From: Domibacillus aminovorans
GTDB lineage: Bacteria; Bacillota; Bacilli; Bacillales; Domibacillaceae
Length of the DNA: 64,000 nucleotides
Assembly (NCBI RefSeq): GCF_001643235.1
Contig: NZ_LQWY01000067.1
Coordinates: 289,458-353,457, forward strand
Direction: 5' to 3'
The translations under genes and the position numbers were made by a program. Below, piece by piece: positions 31,793-40,383 of this stretch. Numbering within the stretch: position 1 is the first letter of the stretch; every line of letters begins with the position of its first letter. Below the pieces are notes generated by a model. The model was not told the DNA's origin and did no database searches. It saw nothing but the letters and a program-made list of their open reading frames with translations.

Positions 31793-32959
31793 ATGACTAT
31801 TTCTACGTTTAAGATTGCCAATAAATTAATTACTGGTGAAGGTGCAACCGGACAGTTGAAAGTGGAAGCGGAACGGTTAGGAATGACGAACCCGCTCATT
31901 GTCACAGATCATATTATTCAACAGACAGGGATGCTTAATAACATTCAAGGAATTTTGGAAGGGCTTACGTGCGGCGTATTTTTAGAAGTGAAGCCTGAGC
32001 CAGAATTTTATGTGGTGGAAGAGTGCCGAAAAGCGTTTCAAACAGGCGGACATGATGGGCTGATTGCAATTGGCGGCGGGAGCGCGATGGATACAGCCAA
32101 AGCAGTTTCAGGGTATGCGAATTATACAGGTGCACTTGTCGATCTCGTCGGCACTGATCACGTGAAGCAGAAGGGATGTCCGCTCATTGTGATTCCAACG
32201 ACGGCAGGTACCGGTTCTGAAGTGACAAATATTTCGATCTTGTCTGATAAAGAAGAGCAAGTGAAGAAAGGAATTGTAAGCGATTACCTATTGCCGGATG
32301 TGGCAATTGTTTCACCGGAAATGACATTGACGATGCCAGCCGGTGTTACAGCAGCCAGCGGGATTGATGCACTTGTCCATGCGATTGAAGCATACATATC
32401 TGTTCATGCGTCACCGATTACGGATGCGTTAGCAATAGGCGCGATGAAAATGATTGCGGTGAACTTGCCAAAAGCATATGCAAATCCAGACAATGTGCAG
32501 GCGCGTGAGCAAATGGCGACAGCAAGCCTTATGGCGGGCATGGCGTTTGGCAATGCAGGTGTTGGTGCTGTCCATGCATTGGCGTATCCGCTTGGCGGCC
32601 GGTTTCATATTCCGCATGGTGTAAGCAATGCTCTCCTATTGCCATATGTCATGGAGTGGAATAAAATCGCCTGCCTAGAGCGTTTTAGAGATGTGGCCGC
32701 GGCGCTTGGTGAAAAAGTAGATGAGGCGACAGATAATGAAGCAGCAGAAAAAGCCATTGCCGCCATGAGCAGGCTTTGTAAAGCAGTACGCATCCCGGAC
32801 GGCTTGCAGGAGCTCGGCATTAAAGAAACGGATTTAGAGGACATGGCTGAAGATGCGAGTAAAATTGACCGCTTGTTGAAAAATAATCCAAGACGCTTAA
32901 GTAAAGCGGATATTTTGGCAATTTATCAAGCAGCATATCAAGGAGGAAAAACGAAATGA
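31793..32959 (+). CDS. Iron-containing alcohol dehydrogenase, probably 4-hydroxybutyrate type
   Basis: A 388-residue group-III alcohol dehydrogenase with AAAGGAGG before the ATG. The nucleotide motif is IGGGSAMDTAKAVSG. Iron ligands lie in ASGIDALVHAIEAY, GVGAVHALAYPLGG and HIPHGVSNA. It is first in a sigma-54 operon and overlaps the permease gene by 4 bp. The pairing with a succinate-semialdehyde dehydrogenase suggests oxidation of 4-hydroxybutyrate to succinate semialdehyde, inferred from context because the family is broad. Confidence 0.88.
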   Translation: MTISTFKIANKLITGEGATGQLKVEAERLGMTNPLIVTDHIIQQTGMLNNIQGILEGLTCGVFLEVKPEPEFYVVEECRKAFQTGGHDGLIAIGGGSAMDTAKAVSGYANYTGALVDLVGTDHVKQKGCPLIVIPTTAGTGSEVTNISILSDKEEQVKKGIVSDYLLPDVAIVSPEMTLTMPAGVTAASGIDALVHAIEAYISVHASPITDALAIGAMKMIAVNLPKAYANPDNVQAREQMATASLMAGMAFGNAGVGAVHALAYPLGGRFHIPHGVSNALLLPYVMEWNKIACLERFRDVAAALGEKVDEATDNEAAEKAIAAMSRLCKAVRIPDGLQELGIKETDLEDMAEDASKIDRLLKNNPRRLSKADILAIYQAAYQGGKTK

Positions 32960-34329
32960 AATGGCAAAATCGAGCATATGGAGAGGAATCTCCTTACATC
33001 CCACTAGGACCGTTTAAGCTGCGGCTCCCGTTTATTCATTATCGATTTGAGTGGCCCGATTATGTGCAAGGATTATTAATGTGTGCAGTCGATCTTGCAG
33101 CGATTCCATTGCTAATAGAATTACTAGGGATGCCGTTTGAAGCAGCACTTGCGGTTGTTATGATCAATGGACTTTTTTATTTGACGCATCATTTACTTGG
33201 TGATCCCGTTGTTCCAGGCTGGATTACACCCGCCATTCCATTAATTATGGTGTATGTTTCTCAGTTTCCGGCAGATGAACGGGTGCATGCGTTAGTCGCT
33301 TTTCAGCTGACACTCGGTTTGTTTTCCGTTTTTCTTGGCGTGACAGGGCTTGCTAGTAAAGTCGTCAATCTTGTACCAAGTGCAATTAAAGCAGGGATTA
33401 TTATGGGCGCCGGTATTGCTGCCGTTATATCTATTTTTCAAGTGGGCGGCCGTTTTGAATCATTTCCGTGGACGATTTCAATTGCAGTCGGGATTGCGTT
33501 TTATTTAATATTCTCAAGACATTTCCAAGTATTAAAACAGAAAAATAAGTTATGGGGAACCATTGGAAAACTAGGTATTTTTCCAATCATTATTTTAGCC
33601 GTTGTGATCGCTCCTTTATTTGGCGAGGCGCCGTGGCCAACGATTGAATGGGGTTTTTCAAAACCTGATTTTTCTACATTATGGAATGAATATACCGTAT
33701 TCGGTCTTGGCATGCCGCCGCTTCTTTTGTTTATAAGCGGATTGCCAACTGTTTTGGCAACGTATATTGTGTTGTTTGGCGATATTTTGCAAAGTAAAGC
33801 GATTATTGATGAAGCAGATGACATTCGACAAGATGAAAAAGTCGACTATAATCCAAACCGCGCGCATTTAATTTTTGGTGCGAGAAATTCAATCATGAGT
33901 ATCATCGGTCCAGATGTGACAATGTCCGGTCCAATGTGGTCGGCCATGCAAGTAGTTGTGGTAGAGCGTTATAAAGAAGGAAGAAAAGTCATGGACTCCA
34001 TTTTCGGAGGCTCGGGTTCATTCCGTTGGGGCACGAATACGGGATTACTATTATTGCCGATTGTCAGTCTAGTAGAACCTATTTTAGGTGTTGCACTTGC
34101 ATTGACATTATTGATTCAAGGATATGTAAGCGTACGGATTGGTATTATGGAAGCAAAAAGCCAGCGTGATCTTGGAATTGCTGGTATTATAGCGGCAGTG
34201 TTAGCGATTAAAGGTGCTGCCTGGGCTTTTGCGATCGGCATCATTTTATGTTTCTTAATTTACGGCAAAAAGTTCTTTGTCGGCGAAAATGACGGTACGT
34301 TTGCGAAAGATGTAGAAAAAGAAGCGTAA
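32956..34329 (+). CDS. Multi-pass permease, SLC23/NCS2-like
   Basis: A 457-residue membrane protein with about 12 hydrophobic segments. It has a conserved cytosolic loop around 270-320 (ILQSKAIIDEADDIRQDEKVDYNPNRAHLIFGARN) and the motif IGPDVTMSGPMWSAMQVV. The two related helix-rich halves and the LVPSAIKAGIIMGAGIAAVISIF helix resemble NCS2/SulP-fold transporters. The substrate cannot be read directly; being sandwiched between an alcohol dehydrogenase and a semialdehyde dehydrogenase in a substrate-induced operon suggests it imports the operon's substrate, a short hydroxy acid. Confidence 0.65.
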   Translation: MKWQNRAYGEESPYIPLGPFKLRLPFIHYRFEWPDYVQGLLMCAVDLAAIPLLIELLGMPFEAALAVVMINGLFYLTHHLLGDPVVPGWITPAIPLIMVYVSQFPADERVHALVAFQLTLGLFSVFLGVTGLASKVVNLVPSAIKAGIIMGAGIAAVISIFQVGGRFESFPWTISIAVGIAFYLIFSRHFQVLKQKNKLWGTIGKLGIFPIIILAVVIAPLFGEAPWPTIEWGFSKPDFSTLWNEYTVFGLGMPPLLLFISGLPTVLATYIVLFGDILQSKAIIDEADDIRQDEKVDYNPNRAHLIFGARNSIMSIIGPDVTMSGPMWSAMQVVVVERYKEGRKVMDSIFGGSGSFRWGTNTGLLLLPIVSLVEPILGVALALTLLIQGYVSVRIGIMEAKSQRDLGIAGIIAAVLAIKGAAWAFAIGIILCFLIYGKKFFVGENDGTFAKDVEKEA

Positions 34330-34342
34330 TAAAGGAGAGAAA

Positions 34343-35770
34343 ATGATGAAAGCATGGAACATGTATATTGATGGACAATGGGTAGACGCGGAAGAGAGAA
34401 TCGATGTGGCTAATCCGGCGACGCTTGAAGTTATCGCGACTGTACCGAAAGCGAAAGAAAAGGAAGCGCAAGCGGCTGTTGATGCGGCAAGTGCGGCATT
34501 GCCGGATTGGGCGGCTAAAACAGCAGCAGAACGAAGTGCATTGTTAATGAATTGGTTTCATTTAATAGATGAGCAAAAAGAAGAGATTGGACGAATTATG
34601 ACGACAGAGCAAGGGAAACCATTGAAAGAAGCGATCGGCGAAGTGGGTTATGCGAACAGCTTTATTTCGTGGTATGCAGAAGAAGGAAAGCGGATTTACG
34701 GAGAAACGGTTCCAGCATCCGCTCCGAATAAACGGATTTTCGTTACGAAGCAGCCAGTTGGTGTCGTTGCGGCCATTACGCCGTGGAATTTTCCAGCAGC
34801 GATGATGACACGGAAAGTGGGTCCTGCGCTGGCAGCGGGATGTACAGTCGTTGTGAAGCCGTCAGAACTAACGCCTCTTACGGCTTATAAATTGGCGGAG
34901 CTTGCGGAAGAAGCAGGCATTCCGAAAGGTGTCATCAATGTGATTACGGGTGACGCGGCGGCGATTGGTGAAACGTGGATGACTGACAGCCGCGTTCGTA
35001 AAATTTCGTTTACGGGGTCTACAAATGTCGGGAAGTTATTGATGCGCCAGGCAGCCGATACGATGAAAAAAGTATCACTAGAGCTTGGCGGCCATGCACC
35101 GTTTATCGTCACGGAAAATGCAGATCTCGATAAAGCAGTCGAAGGATTGATGGGGTCTAAATACCGGAATGCAGGACAAACATGTGTCTGCGCGAATCGC
35201 GTGTATGTGCATGAGTCGGTTGAAGCGGAGTTTGTGGAAAAACTGAAGGCATCGGTTGGTCAGTTATCGGTTGGCAACGGGCTGGATGAAGGTGTTGAAA
35301 TCGGACCGCTCATTAACGAAGCAGCTGTCGATAAAGTGAAAAAACAGTTGAAAGACGCCATATCAAAAGGAGCCCTGCTTGAAACTGGCGGAGAAGCATT
35401 GTCCAGTGAGAAAGGTTACTTCATTACACCAGCTGTGTTAACGAATGTATCAGACGACATGGAATGCATGATTGAAGAAACGTTCGGACCGCTTGCACCG
35501 GTAACAACATACAAAACGACTGAAGAAGTAATTAAGCGCGCCAACAACTCACCATACGGACTGGCAGCGTACGTCTTTTCGCAAAATATATCGGAAGCGA
35601 TCACCATATCAGAAGGACTTGAATACGGTATCGTTGGATTAAACGATGGACTTCCATCCGTTGCCCAAGCCCCATTTGGCGGAATGAAAGAAAGTGGACT
35701 TGGCCGGGAAGGCGGGCACTGGGGAATAGAAGAATATTTGGAAGTGAAGTATATTTCACTCGGGCTTTAA
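34343..35770 (+). CDS. Succinate-semialdehyde dehydrogenase (GabD-like)
   Basis: A 475-residue aldehyde dehydrogenase. Signature parts: ITPWNFPAAMMTRKVGPALAAGCTVVVKPSELTPL, the FTGSTNVGKLLM cofactor loop, the general base in LELGGHAP, and the nucleophile in NAGQTCVCANRVYVH with the CVC pair seen in GabD-type enzymes. It oxidises succinate semialdehyde to succinate with NAD(P). Starts ATG 34343 or 34346 share the GGAGAG site. It is last gene of the sigma-54 operon, closed by a strong terminator. Confidence 0.88.
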   Translation: MMKAWNMYIDGQWVDAEERIDVANPATLEVIATVPKAKEKEAQAAVDAASAALPDWAAKTAAERSALLMNWFHLIDEQKEEIGRIMTTEQGKPLKEAIGEVGYANSFISWYAEEGKRIYGETVPASAPNKRIFVTKQPVGVVAAITPWNFPAAMMTRKVGPALAAGCTVVVKPSELTPLTAYKLAELAEEAGIPKGVINVITGDAAAIGETWMTDSRVRKISFTGSTNVGKLLMRQAADTMKKVSLELGGHAPFIVTENADLDKAVEGLMGSKYRNAGQTCVCANRVYVHESVEAEFVEKLKASVGQLSVGNGLDEGVEIGPLINEAAVDKVKKQLKDAISKGALLETGGEALSSEKGYFITPAVLTNVSDDMECMIEETFGPLAPVTTYKTTEEVIKRANNSPYGLAAYVFSQNISEAITISEGLEYGIVGLNDGLPSVAQAPFGGMKESGLGREGGHWGIEEYLEVKYISLGL

Positions 35771-35824
35771 CAGGGTATACTGATTGTTCCGCGAATCTTT
35801 AATCAAAATGAGATTATCTTTTCT

Positions 35825-35855
35825 GACTTCAGCTCTTTTGCTGAAGTCTTTTTTT
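35825..35855 (+). terminator. Terminator of the sigma-54 operon
   Basis: Perfect GACTTCAGC/GCTGAAGTC stem, 6-nt loop, seven T. Confidence 0.92.
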
Positions 35856-35922
35856 AGTTCAACTGTATAATAAAGATTAAATATAAGCTGACGCTTTATA
35901 TATAGGAAGAGGGGGATGTACC

Positions 35923-36252
35923 ATGATCATAAAAGGGCATGAGGTGCGGGGCAGTGTACTCGATGAGGAGACGAGATGTGCGCATTATCATCAGGAAATT
36001 GACCGGATTGCGATTAAGTTTTATTGTTGCGAGACGTATTATCCGTGCCATCAATGTCATGAGGAAGATGGCTGTGGCGAGGTGCAGGTATGGCCGAAAG
36101 AGAAGTGGGAGGAAAAAGCGGTGTTGTGCGGAGGCTGCGGTCATGAGCTGACGGTTCGGGAATATTTAGCGTGTGAGTCCGCTTGTCCGAGCTGTGGCGT
36201 AGCGTTTAATCCGGGCTGCCGTTTACATAAGCATTTTTATTTTGAATCGTAA
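35923..36252 (+). CDS. CHY zinc finger protein
   Basis: A 109-residue zinc-binding protein. The CHY-type pattern is visible: C-x-H-Y in TRCAHYH, then FYCCETYYPCHQCHEE, then VLCGGCGHELTV and CPSCGVAFNPGC with terminal histidines, enough ligands for three zinc ions. It is cytosolic. Bacterial CHY proteins are of uncertain function; homology is to the zinc-finger part of eukaryotic CHY ligases. It is monocistronic, with GGGGGATG before the start. Confidence 0.88.
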   Translation: MIIKGHEVRGSVLDEETRCAHYHQEIDRIAIKFYCCETYYPCHQCHEEDGCGEVQVWPKEKWEEKAVLCGGCGHELTVREYLACESACPSCGVAFNPGCRLHKHFYFES

Positions 36253-36332
36253 GCGGTCATGAAAGGGAGCTCCCATATTGACCAAATAATACGACCATGA
36301 TATTGTACAATAGTTAATAAAGTTACTAAACA

Positions 36333-36372
36333 AATATACGTGTTAAATGATCAATCATTTAACACGTATATT
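36333..36372. promoter_or_regulatory. 40-bp palindrome upstream of nikR
   Basis: Two perfect 19-bp arms (AATATACGTGTTAAATGAT and its reverse complement) separated by CA, about 65 bp before the nikR start. No U-run follows, so it is not a terminator. It is a candidate operator for NikR autoregulation of the nik operon, although the sequence does not match the E. coli NikR box GTATGA-N16-TCATAC. Confidence 0.6.
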
Positions 36373-36436
36373 GGTGCTACTATTTTTATAAAATGTGTTA
36401 CTAGATGAAAAATTGAAGTGAGATAGAGGTGGACGT

Positions 36437-36856
36437 ATGCGAGATTCAGAATTAAAAAGATTTGGCGTTTCAATGGATCGTCACTTGCTTCGGAAGTTTG
36501 ACCAATTAGTCAGTCAGAGGGGATATGAAAATCGTTCAGAAGCCGTTCGAGATCTTGTCCGTGATGCACTTATTCAACAATCATGGGAAGATCATGAACA
36601 TATTGTGGCAGGAAGTATTCTTTTATTTTATAACCATCATCAGCGGAATTTACTCGAAGAAATGACCAACATTCAACATAGTATGCACGATTTAATCATT
36701 GCAACGACACACTTCCATTTAGATCATGATAGCTGCTTAGAGCTGATCGTTGTAAAAGGGAAAGTGAAAGATATCCAGCAGCTCAACCATAAGCTGACGA
36801 GTTTAAAAGGCGTAGATTATGGCAAGTTTACCGTGGCACCAGTAGAGCAAATATAA
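36437..36856 (+). CDS. nikR: Nickel-responsive regulator NikR
   Basis: A 139-residue ribbon-helix-helix regulator. The N-terminus (ELKRFGVSMDRHLLRKFDQLVSQRGYENRSEAVRDLVRDAL) is the DNA-binding ribbon-helix-helix. The ACT-like nickel domain carries the ligand set in HDLIIATTHFHLDHDSCLE (His, His-x-His, Cys). Length agrees with E. coli NikR (133). It is placed immediately before nikA in the same direction, unlike the E. coli order where it follows nikE, so it probably co-regulates and autoregulates. Confidence 0.93.
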   Translation: MRDSELKRFGVSMDRHLLRKFDQLVSQRGYENRSEAVRDLVRDALIQQSWEDHEHIVAGSILLFYNHHQRNLLEEMTNIQHSMHDLIIATTHFHLDHDSCLELIVVKGKVKDIQQLNHKLTSLKGVDYGKFTVAPVEQI

Positions 36857-36875
36857 TGATGAAGGAGTCAGATAC

Positions 36876-38480
36876 ATGAGTAAGAAATTTTTTGGACTCA
36901 TCGCAATAGCTGTTTTCGCTTTTTCTATTATGTTAGCAGGTTGTTCACAATCTAAATCTAGTCAACCTAATGTGGAAAATAAAAAGGATGAGCTTGTGTT
37001 AGCGGTTGGAGGAGAGCCTGATACTGGGTTTGATCCAACGACTGGTTGGGGACGTTACGGCTCACCGCTTTTCCAAAGTACACTGTTAAAAAGGGATAAT
37101 GAACTTAACATTGTCAATGACTTAGCCACTAGTTATAACGTGAGTGAAGATGGAAAGGTCTGGACAGTCACTTTGCGTGAAGATGTGAAATTTTCGGATG
37201 GACAACCATTAACAGCAGCAGATGTAAAATTCACGTTTGAAACAGCACTGAAAAATGGATCAGTTGTTGATCTGAATGTACTGGAGAAAGTGGAAGCAAA
37301 GGATGAGTACACCGTAACATTTACGTTAAAAGAAGCGCAATCAACATTTGTTAACTCTTTCGTTGCCACAGGGATTGTCCCTAAACATGCTTACGGAGAA
37401 GATTATGCAGAAAACCCGGTTGGTTCAGGCCCTTATCAGCTCGTTCAGTGGGACAAGGGGCAGCAGCTTATTGTACAGGCGAACCCTGAATATTATGATC
37501 AAAAGCCTTCTTTTCAAAAGATGACCTTTTTATTTTTAAGTGAGGATGCTGCGTTTGCTGCTGCTCAAGCAGGAAATGTTGATGTTGCGGCTATCCCAGC
37601 TGCATTTAGTCAACAACAAGTACCTGGTATGCGGTTAGAAGCAGTCAAAACGGTTGACAATCGTGGAATTGTGTTTCCATACGTAAAATCAGGTAATGTG
37701 ACTGAAGATGGTTTACCAATTGGTAACGATGTGACGGCTGATCCAGCGATTCGTCATGCTATTAATATCGCGATTGATAGAGAAGCACTTATTGACGGTG
37801 TGTTAGAAGGATACGGATCACCCGCTTATACGTCAGTAGATGGTTTACCTTGGTGGAATCCTGAAACGGTCTTTAAAGATGCCGATCTAGATGGGGCTAA
37901 AAAGATGTTAAAGGATTCAGGCTGGAAAGATACAGACGGTGACGGAACGTTGGAGAAAGGCTCTTTGAAAGCGGAGTTTACTTTATATTACCCAGCGGAC
38001 GATGCAATAAGACAATCGCTCTCCATAGCTGTTGCGGATATGATCAAACCACTAGGTATTAACATAACAATAGAGGGTGAAAGCTGGGATACGATCGAAC
38101 AGAAGATGTATTCAAACGCTGTACTCATGGGTTGGGGAAGTCATGACCCGCATGAAATGTATAACGTATATAGCAGCAAATTTGCAGGAGTAGAGTACTA
38201 TAACACAGGTTTTTATGAAAATAAAAAAGTAGATGACTATTTTGAAAAGGCGCTTCGTGCTGCGAATGAAACAGAAGCAATGGCGTTTTGGAAAAAAGCG
38301 CAATGGGATGGAACGACTGGATTAAGTGCAAAAGGGGACGCTCCATGGGCATGGTTAGTGAACATTGACCACTTGTACTTAGTGAAAGACGGTCTGGATA
38401 TCGGGAAACAAAGAATCCATCCACATGGGCATGGTTGGCCTGTGACAAACAATATTGAAGATTGGAAATGGACTGAGTAA
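36876..38480 (+). CDS. nikA: Nickel ABC transporter substrate-binding lipoprotein
   Basis: A 534-residue extracellular solute-binding protein of the peptide/nickel family (SBP_bac_5). The lipoprotein signal ends LAGCSQS. The core has GGEPDTGFDPTTGWGRYGSPLFQSTL, the VTLREDVKFSDGQPLTAADVKFTFE block and the family-typical PVGSGPYQLVQWDKG. Neighbouring nikR identifies the substrate class as nickel, possibly as a chelate. It starts 20 nt after nikR. Confidence 0.9.
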   Translation: MSKKFFGLIAIAVFAFSIMLAGCSQSKSSQPNVENKKDELVLAVGGEPDTGFDPTTGWGRYGSPLFQSTLLKRDNELNIVNDLATSYNVSEDGKVWTVTLREDVKFSDGQPLTAADVKFTFETALKNGSVVDLNVLEKVEAKDEYTVTFTLKEAQSTFVNSFVATGIVPKHAYGEDYAENPVGSGPYQLVQWDKGQQLIVQANPEYYDQKPSFQKMTFLFLSEDAAFAAAQAGNVDVAAIPAAFSQQQVPGMRLEAVKTVDNRGIVFPYVKSGNVTEDGLPIGNDVTADPAIRHAINIAIDREALIDGVLEGYGSPAYTSVDGLPWWNPETVFKDADLDGAKKMLKDSGWKDTDGDGTLEKGSLKAEFTLYYPADDAIRQSLSIAVADMIKPLGINITIEGESWDTIEQKMYSNAVLMGWGSHDPHEMYNVYSSKFAGVEYYNTGFYENKKVDDYFEKALRAANETEAMAFWKKAQWDGTTGLSAKGDAPWAWLVNIDHLYLVKDGLDIGKQRIHPHGHGWPVTNNIEDWKWTE

Positions 38481-38481
38481 C

Positions 38482-39483
38482 GTGCGCAAAGGGCTAAATA
38501 GACATATTGGAATCTTTCTTTTACTGAAAAGTGTACGAATGGCGACATTATTAGTCGCCATTTGTTTCATTTCCTTTCTATTAATAAAGAATTCTCCCAT
38601 TGATCCAATTCAAGCGTATATCGGTGCGGATCTGTTGAAGGTAGGACCGGAACAGCGAGAAAAGATTGCTGAGTATTGGGGACTCGATCAACCGGTCATG
38701 GTACAGTTTTTCAATTGGGGCTCTGCTTTGCTTACAGGTGATTTAGGAACGTCAATGATTTACCGCCGTCCCGTTGCTGAGATTATTAGTGAACGTTTTT
38801 TAAATTCTTTCGTTTTAATGATCACAGCGTGGTTATTATCCGGAATCATCGGGTTTGCCATGGGCGTTATTTCAGCGATGAAAAAGGATACGTGGGTGGA
38901 CAAATTCATTAAATGGTATTGTTATACTTTGGCATCCACTCCGACCTTTTGGCTCGGACTTCTCATGCTCATTGTTTTTGCCGTATGGTTAGGGTGGTTT
39001 CCGATCGGCTTAGGGGTTCCAGCTGGCGTTCTTGCAGAAGATGTCACAATAGCCGATCGAATTAATCATCTGATCCTTCCAGCGATTACTCTTAGTGTTG
39101 TCGGTGTTGCGAATGTAGCTTTACATACGCGTCAGAAGTTGATCGATGTTCTGGCTAGTGATTACGTGTTGTTCGCGAGGGCAAGAGGAGAATACGGTTT
39201 TGGTTTGTTTTGGCGGCATGGATTACGGAATGTAGCTTTGCCAGCGATCACTTTACAATTTGCTGCTTTTAGTGAATTGTTTGGCGGGGCCGTGCTTGCT
39301 GAACAAGTATTTTCTTACCCGGGTCTTGGACAAGCTACCGTAGAAGCAGGACTACGAGGAGATGTTCCGCTTTTATTAGGATTAGTTATATGCAGTGCAC
39401 TATTTGTTTTTATTGGGAACTTAATCGCTGATTTGATTTATTACGTGTTAGATCCGAGAATAAGAGAGGGGCGAATGATTTGA
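38482..39483 (+). CDS. nikB: Nickel ABC transporter permease NikB
   Basis: A 333-residue permease of the DppB/NikB type with six helices. The EAA loop region (YVLFARARGEYGFGLFWRHGLRNVALPAIT) is intact. The open frame reaches back to a TTG at 38455 inside nikA without a ribosome binding site; GTG 38482, 2 nt after the nikA stop, fits better. Its stop overlaps the start of nikC. Confidence 0.88.
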   Translation: MRKGLNRHIGIFLLLKSVRMATLLVAICFISFLLIKNSPIDPIQAYIGADLLKVGPEQREKIAEYWGLDQPVMVQFFNWGSALLTGDLGTSMIYRRPVAEIISERFLNSFVLMITAWLLSGIIGFAMGVISAMKKDTWVDKFIKWYCYTLASTPTFWLGLLMLIVFAVWLGWFPIGLGVPAGVLAEDVTIADRINHLILPAITLSVVGVANVALHTRQKLIDVLASDYVLFARARGEYGFGLFWRHGLRNVALPAITLQFAAFSELFGGAVLAEQVFSYPGLGQATVEAGLRGDVPLLLGLVICSALFVFIGNLIADLIYYVLDPRIREGRMI

Positions 39484-40343
39484 ATGCGGCCCTTAACATA
39501 AAAAAGAGAAAGAATGCTCGAAAATATTTTAATAGAAGGAAACGGACATTGATCGTGACCGTTATCGCTGTTATTTTCTTACTAAGCATTGTTGTTGGCC
39601 GTTTTTTATTAGATGAAGGAAGAATTGCCACGAACTTAACGATACGAAATGCTCCCCCTTCATTTGATCATCTTTTTGGTACCGATTGGTTAGGCAGAGA
39701 TATGTTTACACGTACCATTATGGGGCTTTCGTTAAGTATGGGAGTAGGATTGATTGGAGCAATTGGCAGCGCGTCGATTGCTCTTATCCTTGGTATGGCC
39801 GCAGCTACAATGGGGAAAATGGTCGATCGGATGATATCATGGCTCATTGATCTTTTTCTTAGTGTACCGCACCTCGTCACGCTCATTTTGATTGCCTTTA
39901 CATTAGGGGGAGGATTTAAAGGGATTGTTATCGGAATTGCCCTCACCCATTGGCCGAGTCTTGCTCGTGTTATTCGGGCAGAAGTCATGCAAATTCGTTC
40001 AGCTGAATTTGTACAAGTGTCTCAGAAGATGGGGAAATCTCGATGGTTTATTGCTGTTCAACACATTTTTCCGCATTTAATCCCGCAAGTGTTAGTCGGC
40101 TTCTTATTATTGTTTCCACATGCGATCTTACATGAAGCGGCTGTGACCTTTTTAGGTTTAGGGTTATCGCCCCACGAACCAGCTATTGGGATTATTTTGT
40201 CAGAATCGATGAAGTACTTGTCTTCAGGTATGTGGTGGCTCGCCTTTTTTCCAGGTCTTTGTTTGCTTATTGTCGTTCGGACATTTGATACGATTGGCGA
40301 AAATCTCCGAATGCTCATTGATCCAACGAGAGCTCACGATTAA
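39480..40343 (+). CDS. nikC: Nickel ABC transporter permease NikC
   Basis: A 287-residue permease of the DppC/NikC type. It has a basic cytosolic N-terminus (KKRKNARKYFNRRKRT), a first helix, the typical HLFGTDWLGRDMFTRTIMG segment, and the coupling loop EFVQVSQKMGKSRWFIAVQHIFPHLIPQ. TTG start 39480 has GAGAGGGG 8 nt before and overlaps nikB. Confidence 0.9.
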   Translation: MNAALNIKKRKNARKYFNRRKRTLIVTVIAVIFLLSIVVGRFLLDEGRIATNLTIRNAPPSFDHLFGTDWLGRDMFTRTIMGLSLSMGVGLIGAIGSASIALILGMAAATMGKMVDRMISWLIDLFLSVPHLVTLILIAFTLGGGFKGIVIGIALTHWPSLARVIRAEVMQIRSAEFVQVSQKMGKSRWFIAVQHIFPHLIPQVLVGFLLLFPHAILHEAAVTFLGLGLSPHEPAIGIILSESMKYLSSGMWWLAFFPGLCLLIVVRTFDTIGENLRMLIDPTRAHD

Positions 40344-40383
40344 TTAAATATGCGATGTTTATTTTTAAAAAGGAGTAATATAT

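Noticed and set aside
36333..36372. Terminator of the CHY zinc finger gene
   Set aside because: The stem is long, but the centre is 2 nt and no U-run follows, so it is better explained as a protein-binding palindrome.
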